Below, in pieces: positions 37,101-45,664 of a DNA stretch of 64,000 nucleotides (positions within the stretch are counted from its first letter, which is position 1; the number at the start of each line of letters is the position of its first letter). The position numbers and the translations under genes were made by a program. A model generated the notes under the pieces. That model ran no database searches, was not told where the DNA came from, and was given only the letters and a program-made list of their open reading frames with translations. Origin of the DNA: Chitinophaga sp. (GTDB lineage: Bacteria > Bacteroidota > Bacteroidia > Chitinophagales > Chitinophagaceae); assembly GCF_019236475.1 (NCBI RefSeq), contig NZ_JAFAIX010000014.1:124001-188000 (forward strand), read 5' to 3'.

Positions 37101-38558
37101 AGTATACCCATCGTAATAAGTATAAGTCAGTGGCGTGAGTGAATCGACAGGAATATTAGTTAGTGTATTAGTAGCTGCAATGGTACTGTTACCAGTGGTT
37201 GCCGATGAATTAATCTCTATCGTAGTTTCTGTACCTGTAGCGGAATCAAATCCATCCAACAGTGTAATACTGCCAGTTGCCTGATACAACGGTTTTCCGT
37301 CATAGTTATCCAGCAACAGGTCGGCCGGCGCGGGAAAATTGTAGGTAATATTTTGGCTGCTGGTCCCGGTGATACCATTCATCGAAGTCTGCAATGATTC
37401 CCTGGTAGCAGTAGCATTTTTATATAATGCCGTCATTACCGGCCGGTTAAGTTCATCGTAAAATGTGGCCAGCCACGTTCTTCCCTTCATATTCCCATCC
37501 CGGGTAAATGCCAGCCTGTCCCGTACGTCATACACCATTTCCGTGGAATCGGCGCCAGGCACCTTTTTTACAATCATCCGGTTACGGCCATCGTAGCGGT
37601 ACATAAAACACAACTCTCCGGCTATGTCGGTATTAATAACCCAATTGTTGGAAAGAGCTGCCTCCACTGCTCGGGGAGGAATTACGAAACGAAGATTTCC
37701 TAATTCATCATAGGCATAGTAAGTACAGAGCCACCCCATATGCGCGGTGCCGGGCGTAGGAGACAACTGCACTTTTTTAAGTACTACCCGGTTTTCTTTG
37801 TCTTTATATTCTACTACCTGGTTTCCAATCTCGTCGATGGTAACATGCTTGTAAAGCTGGCCAGCATCATAGACACGCCCGGAAGCATTGGTGGGAATTA
37901 CCTGCCCGGCAGTAAAATCCCAAAATCTCACAGAATCTGCGACATTGTTCAACAGATACTGCACTTCTATCGGCCGGTTACCTCCCCTTTCCATACCAGC
38001 AGGATCATTCTTTGCCCAACTGGCACCAGGAGCATAGGTTTTCAGCACCCGATTCAAAGGAGAAGCATCATAGTCTATCCGGCTATAATGCACTTTCTCT
38101 CCAGGTGTCTGTATCTGGTAAAAACTGTTTTGGTCATTAAACGGGTCTGCTTTAAACTTACCATCAGCTGTTCCTTGCGCCACGTAAGGCAGGTATTTAA
38201 ACTGCTCCCTCCCGAAAGCATCATATATCAGCGGCGTAACCAGGTCCTTTCCTGCCGGACTTATTGATTTAGCGACTGTTTGCAGCTGTCTGCCCAAACC
38301 ATCAAAATATTGGGTAGTTTGTCTGACCTGATCGACAGTACGTGCTGCGGCAGCCACAAATGCAGTATCCGAAGTGGCTGTGGAGGGCTCCCAGGTACGG
38401 ACATAGTTAATAGAAGTGTTGCTATAAGCGCCCGGCATATAAATGGGAGTAGCCGTTTGCCGAACAGTAGATACCGGTGTTTGCGCTTGCACACTTGCCA
38501 CAGGTACTATTAGGATTAACAACAAATGCTGCCAGATAGTAAAAAGGTTATTGCGCAT
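34140..38558 (-). CDS. Secreted Rhs/YD-repeat protein with a non-standard C-terminal domain
   Basis: 1472 residues. Signal peptide ending near V-Q-A-Q, a DUF6443-like N-terminal region (Y-F-D-G-L-G-R-Q-L-Q-T-V), many YD repeats (Y-D-A-N-G-N, Y-D-A-A-G-R-L), then the Rhs core H-L-G-N-V-R, Y-Y-P-F-G-M, G-A-R-A-Y-D-V-Q-V-G-R-W, N-P-I-R-F-I-D-P-D-G. The variable region after D-P-D-G is about 211 residues (about 1262-1472), beta-rich, with no toxin motif I recognise. Rhs proteins encapsulate a toxic C-terminus for delivery to competitors. A DUF5977 protein gene precedes it and a small membrane protein gene follows it. Confidence 0.92.
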   Translation of the reverse strand: MRNNLFTIWQHLLLILIVPVASVQAQTPVSTVRQTATPIYMPGAYSNTSINYVRTWEPSTATSDTAFVAAAARTVDQVRQTTQYFDGLGRQLQTVAKSISPAGKDLVTPLIYDAFGREQFKYLPYVAQGTADGKFKADPFNDQNSFYQIQTPGEKVHYSRIDYDASPLNRVLKTYAPGASWAKNDPAGMERGGNRPIEVQYLLNNVADSVRFWDFTAGQVIPTNASGRVYDAGQLYKHVTIDEIGNQVVEYKDKENRVVLKKVQLSPTPGTAHMGWLCTYYAYDELGNLRFVIPPRAVEAALSNNWVINTDIAGELCFMYRYDGRNRMIVKKVPGADSTEMVYDVRDRLAFTRDGNMKGRTWLATFYDELNRPVMTALYKNATATRESLQTSMNGITGTSSQNITYNFPAPADLLLDNYDGKPLYQATGSITLLDGFDSATGTETTIEINSSATTGNSTIAATNTLTNIPVDSLTPLTYTYYDGYTFNGVQSYASTDITKPQADGSPNAEALPATGSNMVKGLVTGTKVRVLGTNQWLTTTNYYNDMGRLIQALTDNVNGGLDVVTSLYDFNGKVLSTYLRHKNLRSNLSPQTTMLTMLHYDAAGRLISVKKRLNDADASQDKTIAVNAYDELGQLKTKRLGITPTSQLETLTYDYNIRGWLTGINQVYASTPNSSTNWFGQTLAYDSGFTALQYNGNIAGSTWKSKSDGVSRAYGYNYDKVNRLLAANFTQQNSGSSDWTQTQQDFSVSNLSYDANGNIQTMNQMGMVGTAARPIDKLIYSYGKSGNAYSNKLGAVSDTCNTVGAKLGDFINGVNTGDDYDYDANGNLIYDLNKNIAAITYNHLNLPDSIGITGKGGIKYQYDAGGNKLRKVVTDNTGSSAKITTTDYIAGMVYQNDTLQFAGHEEGRIRVTFRTGQPANWSYDYFVKDHLGNVRMVLTEQTDQHIYAASMETTNAAKEVALFSNIDNTRTPKPVGYPSDPTTSPNDNVARLNAINGQKIGPSLVLRVMAGDTLQLGSKAFYKSTAANSPATNTPGMLAALLQVFGGDGVSDGMHGATGPGSPMAVTFNNSAYDQLKQKDPGQNLSDKPRAYLNYVLFDDQFKMVNENSGVKQVQGIPDELQTLATDRMVIGKTGFIYIYTSNESGQDVFFDNLVVSHSSGPLLEETHYYPFGMTMAGISSNALVGTCYPENKMKYNGKELESKEFGDGSGIEWYDYGARAYDVQVGRWHSIDPLTDSMRRFSPYNYALDNPIRFIDPDGMSPMDGGHPWAYLAYGFKQYFQAGGRLLDYVTDVFKVDATAYTTDEEKVSVKAGPYEGSATVTIAESRVSLKIGSFENLFVTGESPFSIRVTNSSVSKLEVKHAVSGVLGNVPVELSQKTTMTANGSQSTESFGPKLSTSVSALKADGSAQLFHNANISNSNVVQHSVGVKLSVDGTFVTKKNVIANYGLIQVTRQHQKKVGGSFSMSLNL

Positions 38559-38579
38559 ATTGATTCAAATTAAATTGGA

Positions 38580-41500
38580 TTACCGAACGGTATATCCGTA
38601 GCCATTTTGTAAGGTGAATGTATAGTTAGTGGCAGGGGCACCTGGCGCCTGTGACTGCCGGTCAGACAATAGGAAAGCAGCCTTCAGGACGGTACTTGAT
38701 CCGGAACAGACATAATTTTCAGTAGTGATCACTGTTGTATTATCCGGAGTGGTCACTTTCGTGCTTTTTATTGTCACAACAATGCTGTTGGGAAGTGATA
38801 ACGGAACCGTACACGCCCCATCGCTGTAAAATCGCACTACCACATCACCGATGGTAGAAGTTGGTGACTGTACAATATTTTCAAACTTTAGCTTGGCATA
38901 CACAGGTTGAAGACACCTGGCAGTTTGATTGACGAATGTCTGCCCATTCAAATTTATGCCATTTAATGCCTGTTGATCGGCGTCTGCCTGGCTAATAGCC
39001 GAGGTATAGGTCCCCCCCGGCACCTCATATACTATCTTACTCCCAACGGAATCCGCTGTACAGGTACTTCTGGTAAACCATTGACTCTTTCTTTCATTTT
39101 TAAAGAAGATGCAGGAACCATATTTATTCGCATAGGCTTGGCCGTTAGCCTTGATATCATTCTGTGCCTTCTGATCTGCATCTGCCTGGCTGATATTAGA
39201 ATAATAGGTTCTTTCCGGCACCACGTATTCCACTGCGGTACCACCACCTATAGTACAGTCATTACGGGTGAATGTCTGGCGAGTATTGGTATTGAACCAC
39301 ACTGGGGTGCTGGGAGCCTGATACTGATAATCGTACTGACGCACGATATTGCTGTTATTATCTCTCACCGCTTTCAGCCGGCCATAGTAATCGTAGTCAT
39401 AGTAGGTCGTTTTCCCCATAGGATCAGTGGCACTTCCCATTCCTACCAATGGACGATAAGTGTAAGTCGATACCATAGCTGTACTTAAGCCGGTTCGTAG
39501 TTTTCCAAGTTCCGCCTGAACAGCTGCATCTGAGAAGTTGGCAGCATTGTCCAGTATTGATTGATCAACGTACTGCTTTGCGGTGTTATAGTCGCTACCC
39601 ATGATTTTTGCGACCGGGTATTTATTGTTATACCCCCAGAAATATACTTCCTTCACATCATCGGTTTTTGACTGCTGCAGTATATTCCCTTTCACGTCAT
39701 AGGTATCAAAACTGATACTCTCCTTGTAAATATTATCCTTTGTTACTACACCTCCTTGGACACCTGATTCAGTAAAGGAAAGTGCCGGTGATGTTAAATC
39801 TGTTCTGAATACTTTATCAAGTAAAGGAGCATCCGGTTTGTAAGAGAAAAACAGGGAAGATATCAATCGCTTATTTGTCATATCTGCATTCGCCCGATAA
39901 GTACTTTTTTCAATAACCGGAGTAACAGCTCCCACTCGCTGTAATTGCTTCACCCCAGCAGAAACAGCATCTGTAGCGGAAATACCAGTAAAATTGAGTG
40001 GATATTTGTAGCTGGTAAAAATGACTTCTCCTTTGCTGTTTGTCACTTTTTCCGTAGCAGGCAAATTAGCATACGTATAGCTATACTCAGAAACGATATC
40101 ACTGCTTTCGCCAGTCAACATATCATAAACTGTAGTAGTTTTCTTTCTGAGCAGGATTTCTCCACTGGTAATGGTATATGGTAAATAGTTAAACACAGAT
40201 TGGAGTCCCGACTCATACAGGTCATAGGTAGGAGTTGGTGAACTTTGAACATCTACTTTATAAGCCAACCCAAATGCCGCTACTTTCAGCCCCGTAAACT
40301 CATCCACCAAAGGAGCTGGACTAGGCATAGTATATTCGTAAGTTTCCTTTTGTTTGATAGTGTTTCCTGTAATCGGCTTGACTTCATAAACACTTTTTTC
40401 CTGTAAATACGGTTTATTCCAATAATTATATGTTTGCAAACAATAGTTACCCGTTGGAGAAAAAGTACCATTAAGCGGGTAGAGATTCAAGCCACTGGCT
40501 GTACTTGATACCGCATATTTATACTCCGTTGCCCCGACACCGTTTTCCACCCTTACATTGGTATACCAGCCATTATGTTCCTGCGTCAAGGCTTCTGCCA
40601 CCTCTTCATTATAAGGGGCAGAAAAAGTGGTTCTGTTCAGGCCATATACACGTGGGTTAGAGCATGACAGAATTCCCAGTGCCACCTTCCGGGTTATGCT
40701 GTAACTGGGATCAGTTGGATCAAAGCTTCGTTGTCCGTGATTATAAATGTATCTCGTTGTCATTGTAGTACCACTCACTTTATCATCACTGATAATAGCT
40801 CCAATCCTGAACCCGCCGCCACTTCTGGAATAAAGAGTACCGTTTACCAACACTTCATAATTGTTATTTTCAAACACGAATTGCTGAGTGCCACCGGTAG
40901 GATATGTTATCCGCTTTAACATACCGGCATCAAGCGCCGGAAGTCGTTTGTCTGTTCCATCGATGTAGGATGTTTTAAGATAATCCGCAGTACACCGCAT
41001 ATACTGGAGTTCTGGATTGTTGCTTGTCTGTTCATAAGGATCAATACCGACCTGGTGATATTTAAACTGACCACGATAGTTACAATAACTTTCCCCCCCG
41101 CCCGGATTGGTTAATCCATATCCGAAGCAGTCATAATTGGGAAAGAGGACATCTTTTGAAGTATAGTCAAACCCATACTTTTCAACCACCACATTATCCG
41201 CTCCAGCTACCTGAAGAGAATCCAGGAAATAAGCAGCATTTGTTGAACTATAAAAGAAAGTAACCTTTTTTAACAGGACTCCCTTTCTGTTCGCGATAGT
41301 AATGGTATTTACAGAACCATTAATATTTCGGGAAAGTGTTACCACCTCATTCGGGCTTATAATACCCGTGAGCAACTGTGTATAATAATATTTAATAGTG
41401 GCTGGCTGCCCTTCTCCTTTATTGTTATTGTCTGAAGAAGTAATACAATCGCCGCAAGAACTTCTATCCCCTTCTATAAAAGTCCTGCTATAACCAGGCA

Positions 41501-42365
41501 TTCCCTGACTGGCCTCCGTAAAAGGCTGATATTGGAAAGTAATGGAATCATTGAAAGGTGTATTAACTTTTCCCAGCAACCATGCAGTATTAAACTTCCG
41601 GTAAGTACCATTGATATAAACCTGATGGCTCTCTGTATTGCCACCGGACACTCCAAACTGATATTGGATACCGCTACCATCGGTGGTATTGAATTCGGCA
41701 ATACCAATATCTCCTGTGGCGTAACTAATCTTCTGCAATGCGGCGTTATCAAGAACTGTTACAGTTTTATTTTGCCGGTTAGAAATGATGAAATTCCCAC
41801 TGTTACCGGGCATCCCAATGGTAAACAAATCATACTGACCATCCAGGTAATCGTTCTGAGAAGCCGCAACAGCAGGTATGTCGCTACCTGGTACCATTAC
41901 CATGTACCGGGCCAGATACCTGTCACGGTCATACTTAGACGTAAAACTGCTGAGATAACTGCCAATCGCTTTGTCACTTGCAATGTTATTCATATCGGGC
42001 ATATCAAAGGCTTCATCCAGCCGGCCGTGTACCGTTCGCGATACACGAAATCCTGGCTCCAGGCCCCAGCCTAGCCCCACATCACCGCTTGTTTGTCCGA
42101 ATTTTATACCGGATGCATGATAGGCAATGCCAATCGGTATCTTAACGCTACCCAGTTCAATCGTGTAAAAATTAATACCGATCTGTGGCAATCCGTTATA
42201 CAATGAAACCGGGTAATTAATAAATTTCTCAAACTCTCTGGAACGCGGAGAGGGAGGAATGACAGTATTTAATTGATTGGATTGTCCGAAAGCAAGATCT
42301 CTCCCAAAACAAATTGCCATAATAATTGCCACTCTTTTTAGCCAGAGGGACATGCAAGTTTTCAT
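38580..42365 (-). CDS. Large secreted protein with two C-terminal DUF5977 repeats, Rhs partner
   Basis: 1261 residues. Signal peptide (R-V-A-I-I-M-A-I-C-F-G, cleavage near A-F-G-Q), then a long region beginning P-S-P-R-S-R-E-F-E-K-F that typifies the Bacteroidota proteins encoded before Rhs genes. Two tandem DUF5977-like repeats lie at about 1055-1170, each with F-T-R and C-T, a Y-x-V-P-x-x-T-Y segment and I-S-Q-A-D-A-D-Q-K/Q-A. A final Ig-like domain ends in Y-G-Y-T-V-R. It ends 21 bp before the Rhs start, so the two are one operon. Probable role: surface display or release of the Rhs protein; no enzyme motif is seen. Confidence 0.82.
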   Translation of the reverse strand: MKTCMSLWLKRVAIIMAICFGRDLAFGQSNQLNTVIPPSPRSREFEKFINYPVSLYNGLPQIGINFYTIELGSVKIPIGIAYHASGIKFGQTSGDVGLGWGLEPGFRVSRTVHGRLDEAFDMPDMNNIASDKAIGSYLSSFTSKYDRDRYLARYMVMVPGSDIPAVAASQNDYLDGQYDLFTIGMPGNSGNFIISNRQNKTVTVLDNAALQKISYATGDIGIAEFNTTDGSGIQYQFGVSGGNTESHQVYINGTYRKFNTAWLLGKVNTPFNDSITFQYQPFTEASQGMPGYSRTFIEGDRSSCGDCITSSDNNNKGEGQPATIKYYYTQLLTGIISPNEVVTLSRNINGSVNTITIANRKGVLLKKVTFFYSSTNAAYFLDSLQVAGADNVVVEKYGFDYTSKDVLFPNYDCFGYGLTNPGGGESYCNYRGQFKYHQVGIDPYEQTSNNPELQYMRCTADYLKTSYIDGTDKRLPALDAGMLKRITYPTGGTQQFVFENNNYEVLVNGTLYSRSGGGFRIGAIISDDKVSGTTMTTRYIYNHGQRSFDPTDPSYSITRKVALGILSCSNPRVYGLNRTTFSAPYNEEVAEALTQEHNGWYTNVRVENGVGATEYKYAVSSTASGLNLYPLNGTFSPTGNYCLQTYNYWNKPYLQEKSVYEVKPITGNTIKQKETYEYTMPSPAPLVDEFTGLKVAAFGLAYKVDVQSSPTPTYDLYESGLQSVFNYLPYTITSGEILLRKKTTTVYDMLTGESSDIVSEYSYTYANLPATEKVTNSKGEVIFTSYKYPLNFTGISATDAVSAGVKQLQRVGAVTPVIEKSTYRANADMTNKRLISSLFFSYKPDAPLLDKVFRTDLTSPALSFTESGVQGGVVTKDNIYKESISFDTYDVKGNILQQSKTDDVKEVYFWGYNNKYPVAKIMGSDYNTAKQYVDQSILDNAANFSDAAVQAELGKLRTGLSTAMVSTYTYRPLVGMGSATDPMGKTTYYDYDYYGRLKAVRDNNSNIVRQYDYQYQAPSTPVWFNTNTRQTFTRNDCTIGGGTAVEYVVPERTYYSNISQADADQKAQNDIKANGQAYANKYGSCIFFKNERKSQWFTRSTCTADSVGSKIVYEVPGGTYTSAISQADADQQALNGINLNGQTFVNQTARCLQPVYAKLKFENIVQSPTSTIGDVVVRFYSDGACTVPLSLPNSIVVTIKSTKVTTPDNTTVITTENYVCSGSSTVLKAAFLLSDRQSQAPGAPATNYTFTLQNGYGYTVR

Positions 42366-43059
42366 GCTATTGTTATTTTTTTGAATACAACTAATTAAAT
42401 TTTTATGGGCTCCTGTCCGGAATCACTTGTGCTATACACCGATAAAACACGCGACCGGCCGGGTTTTCGGGCAGGGGTAACGTTCCATGACGGCATTATA
42501 TATTCTTAGGAAATTGAAGTGTATAAGGCTAACAACAAGCATTTACTAATACACCATGACTGGTTGTGGCAATTCGGGAAATATCAAACATCAATAGTCT
42601 GGTAACAAGCTGGCAACAGTAAGTCATCAGTGCGCAGCATAGTACAATACAGATATCATTCATAAGTATAGCGTTAATCAGGGACAACATATCCACTCAA
42701 TAATTATTACCTACAAAATAGGTGGGTAACAACTGTCAGCAAAATAATCATTAATTTAATTATTCTTAAATCAAGAAGAAAAAATAACATTGAAGCAATC
42801 CCCGTTATTTCATTCAGAAATAAACATCATTTTTATTTTCCTCAACTTCAGATTCATCCAAAAAGCAAATTATATGATGTGTCAATATTGCGTTGTTCGC
42901 TATGTTTCAAAAGATCGAAAAATAAATTAGGTTTCCACGATCCCCAAATGTAATTATGCAAAGAAAGCTGCACTCAATAGTGCGTGTCATTCGAGTGTCG
43001 CAGATAGTGGGAAGAAGCGAGAAATAGCGGGACTTTTTGAGACTCACCGAAAATAAAAT

Positions 43060-43091
43060 AGGTTGTCTCTACTAAGTAAAGACAACCTATT
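43060..43091. terminator. Hairpin preceding the second left-end-like sequence
   Basis: AATAGGTTGTCT pairs with AGACAACCTATT around 43070-43079. Its place just before GTGCCC parallels the hairpins at 27532 and 33211. Confidence 0.55.
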
Positions 43092-43095
43092 AACG

Positions 43096-43145
43096 TGCCC
43101 CTTAGTGGAGGGTTATCGAACCAATTTATGTTGATTGTCAGTAAA
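43096..43145 (+). repeat. Second copy of the element left-end sequence
   Basis: GTGCCCCTTAGTGGAGGG and onward matches 33245-33290 with few changes. It reads V-P-L-S-G-G-L-S-N-Q-F-M-L-I in the same frame, with a stop codon upstream in the hairpin. It suggests a second element end, so the segment 43.1-55.4 kb could be its own element next to or inside the larger one. Confidence 0.55.
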
Positions 43146-43208
43146 TTAAGTAAAACATACAATGAATTGCGCTAATGTTCATTAGGGACTGTGTTCTCCC
43201 TTAATACC

Positions 43209-43245
43209 AAAAGTAAGGCCCATTCTTAGAACGGGCTTTACTTTT
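43209..43245. terminator. Terminator of the nuclease/paralogue operon
   Basis: AAAAGTAAGGCCC (43209-43221) pairs with GGGCTTTACTTTT (43233-43245), one G-T pair. It lies 37 bp past the last stop of the minus-strand operon. Confidence 0.75.
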
Positions 43246-43281
43246 GACTGAGAACTGATTAGCTATTTGGTTACCTATCAA

Positions 43282-43644
43282 TTAATCACTTGTAGTCCAA
43301 GCGTGATCAAGACCATCCCAACCAAAATGCTTTTCTTTATATTGTTCCATAGCAGCTTTGAACTGAGCTATAATTAATACTGCATCGCTATTAGTTGGTA
43401 AAGTATCTTCATCAAGCAGATCTAAGAACTCCAACGTTGGATCATCATTAAGAATGGCTTTAACTTTCGTCAAAATCCTATTAGTCATCTTGACTTTAAT
43501 TTCATTCAAAGCACCGTCTTGCTTCTTCTTTGAGAGTTCTTTAATTTCATTGAAAACTGATTCAAGGATTGGAAAAAGCATATCAAATTGCTCAGCTTGT
43601 GCCTTTGTTGGCTTACTACTGGTAATGAGTTTTTTCTTTGCCAT
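43282..43644 (-). CDS. Small protein paralogous to its upstream neighbour
   Basis: 120 residues, family not recognised. Shares with the 129-residue neighbour the block L-S-K-K-(K/S)-Q-(D/N)-x-A-L-N-(E/K) and D-E-(D/N)-x-L-P-T-N-S-D. Charged, mostly helical, no signal or membrane segment. Its ATG directly abuts the neighbour's stop (TAA-ATG), so translation is coupled and the two products are probably made in equal amounts. The pair may form a heterodimer working with the nuclease-like protein upstream. Confidence 0.75.
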   Translation of the reverse strand: MAKKKLITSSKPTKAQAEQFDMLFPILESVFNEIKELSKKKQDGALNEIKVKMTNRILTKVKAILNDDPTLEFLDLLDEDTLPTNSDAVLIIAQFKAAMEQYKEKHFGWDGLDHAWTTSD

Positions 43645-44034
43645 TTATTTCTCTTTTATTATTTTGGGTGTGACAGTTCTAATATCTGATAGCTCCCCAT
43701 CAACAAGCCAATACCAATGGCCAGGATATTTACTTTCTTTTTTTATGTTATCAGCTCTTAGCTTCTCCAAACAATTTAAGTACTGAGTTAACATCATAGC
43801 CACATCGCTATTTGTAGGCAAATCATTCTCGTCAAACAATTCAAAACTATTGAATGGTTTGTATTTATCACCTAATAGTCCATTTGCTTCTGAAATAATT
43901 TGATTTACAAATTTGAGTTTGAATTTATTCAATGCGTCATTCTGAGATTTCTTTGATAATGCACTTATTTCTGTATGTAAACCTTCTAATTGTGCTTGTA
44001 GTTTTTCAAAAGTATCTACGTCTTTCTTTGTCAT
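43645..44034 (-). CDS. Small protein paralogous to its downstream neighbour
   Basis: 129 residues, family not recognised. Starts M-T-K-K-D-V-D-T-F and carries L-S-K-K-S-Q-N-D-A-L-N-K and D-E-N-D-L-P-T-N-S-D-V, matching the next gene. Starts 9 bp after the nuclease-like gene stop. A tandem duplication followed by divergence explains the pair. AT-rich, unlike the Rhs genes to the left. Confidence 0.75.
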   Translation of the reverse strand: MTKKDVDTFEKLQAQLEGLHTEISALSKKSQNDALNKFKLKFVNQIISEANGLLGDKYKPFNSFELFDENDLPTNSDVAMMLTQYLNCLEKLRADNIKKESKYPGHWYWLVDGELSDIRTVTPKIIKEK

Positions 44035-44043
44035 GTTTTCTAT

Positions 44044-45414
44044 TTAAGATGGGCAACTCCTTGTGAATTCGATATATTTTCTCTTTATTACCTCCAACGG
44101 GTGTCTTTGTCTACTTTCATAAACTTCACACATCAGTTCAAGATCAGAATCATCTAGGACAATTATACACCTCCTTTGACCAGACCATAAGTCTATTGTA
44201 TTTTGGAAAATATTTCTTGGCACTTTCTTACGAGTGAAGATTATTCCAAAGCGCCCAAAATGCTCTGATAAGTATCTATTTAATTGATTGATATGTTCTC
44301 TTTCAATTTCCTTTACATTTTTTAGTTCTATTACAAGTTGCCTTGAATCATAGGTGTCGTAGATATCCTTTAAAAAGTCAAAAGAGCGGTTGTTATAAAA
44401 TATTAAATCTCTGATCTGTGTTCCTGAATCGGTTCTACTTTGTTCTTTTGCAAAGTCCAAATGAGGATATAACAAAGAGGCCATTATTTGAACCATATTA
44501 TCTTCATATTCCTTATCAGCATTATTAGTTTTCCCTGTAGGCAGCTTTAGTATTGATGCAAATTTTCGTTTCGCTGACAATACTGGGATTTGAGAAAACA
44601 AGGGGTCATTTGCTAGGTTTTCACTACTACGTTCTTTTGAAGAAATATATGTTTGTACTAAATCGTAGTTATTTCGATTGAAATTCAGAATTTGAACTCT
44701 ATTTAGTTTACCATCAAATGTCTTTTCAACGTCTTTAATATAATAATTTTCAAAGTAATCATCATAATTAATCCAAGGTACATACCTTAACCATCTTTTA
44801 GGTGTTAGAATTATTGGTTGCTGATTATCTGGATTTATAGGAAGAAACGTTTCTTCTATTTTAATTTTTTGAGTCTTATAATCATAAATTGGTATTGTAC
44901 ATTTTTCTATTGGTATTTGTAATTTCTGGCATTGATCTATTGTAAAGTCAATTAGGAAAGATTTTATTAATGAACATGTAATGTCACTTATTCTATCCTT
45001 AGAAATATTGTCAATAAACAACTGAATCTCTTCAAAATGTTGAAACCCTTGATTATTCACCTGGGGAACGAGTTTAAATAATGAGAGAATCTCATTTGCT
45101 GTTTTTTCTCCTACTTTTTTCCCCTGTCTTGTTTTTGAATTTCCTAAACCAACCTCATTACATTCCGTCAATTCGATTAAAATCTTTCTGGCTTCAACTT
45201 CTTTGCCTTTTACAAATAAATGTCCCAATTGGTTAAAAGAATTGACAAGAGAAGCGTGCAGCGCATTGTCTTGCTGGGAGCTAATCTTCCACAATAAAAA
45301 AGGATCTACATATAACGGAATATCTTCATCTAAAAACGGTATTGCAAACTCGACATCCCCTTGACGAAAGGGTAAATTATGATAGTCATTAAGTCGTGGG
45401 CGGATCAATGCCAT
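44044..45414 (-). CDS. PD-(D/E)XK nuclease-like protein, candidate defence effector
   Basis: 456 residues from the ATG at 45412-45414 (M-A-L-I-R-P-R-L-N-D-Y); an earlier in-frame ATG adds 15 unlikely residues. The N-terminal 300 residues are unknown (F-A-I-P-F-L-D-E-D-I-P-L-Y-V-D-P-F). The C-terminal part reads as a PD-(D/E)XK nuclease core: Asp336 in Q-I-R-D-L-I-F, Glu363-x-Lys365 in L-V-I-E-L-K-N, and Q377-x-x-x-Y381 in N-Q-L-N-R-Y, the QxxxY motif of RecB-like nucleases; then G-I-I-F-T-R. It leads a three-gene operon with two paralogous small proteins. Lies on a mobile element with other defence-like genes. Anti-phage function is inferred. Confidence 0.75.
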   Translation of the reverse strand: MALIRPRLNDYHNLPFRQGDVEFAIPFLDEDIPLYVDPFLLWKISSQQDNALHASLVNSFNQLGHLFVKGKEVEARKILIELTECNEVGLGNSKTRQGKKVGEKTANEILSLFKLVPQVNNQGFQHFEEIQLFIDNISKDRISDITCSLIKSFLIDFTIDQCQKLQIPIEKCTIPIYDYKTQKIKIEETFLPINPDNQQPIILTPKRWLRYVPWINYDDYFENYYIKDVEKTFDGKLNRVQILNFNRNNYDLVQTYISSKERSSENLANDPLFSQIPVLSAKRKFASILKLPTGKTNNADKEYEDNMVQIMASLLYPHLDFAKEQSRTDSGTQIRDLIFYNNRSFDFLKDIYDTYDSRQLVIELKNVKEIEREHINQLNRYLSEHFGRFGIIFTRKKVPRNIFQNTIDLWSGQRRCIIVLDDSDLELMCEVYESRQRHPLEVIKRKYIEFTRSCPS

Positions 45415-45664
45415 GGTATATGATTCTGGGGTGCATGTATAGTTCTCAAATATACACAATTAGGTAATATTTAAAATTTAAGTAGAATAGATTTTTATAT
45501 ATTATATATGTGTAATATTAATTGATATAAGCATTATAAAGTAGAATATGAGACAGAACTATTAAGTAGTATCAATAAATAACAAGTGTATTTTTGATTT
45601 TACATTGTCCTAGTGTTTTATTTTATTACTCTCAAAATTGTTTTGAAAACAAGAGAAATTTCGG

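Larger units (their letters stand above)
42366..43281. other. 916-bp intergenic region with an element-end remnant
   Basis: No convincing gene. It should contain the promoter of the DUF5977/Rhs operon near its left side. Toward the right it contains a hairpin (43060-43091), a second left-end-like sequence (43096-43140) and a terminator (43209-43245). Confidence 0.55.

Noticed and set aside
42366..43059. Possible small gene or transposase end near 42.9-43.05 kb
   Set aside because: Short frames with no recognisable motif; I could not support a gene.
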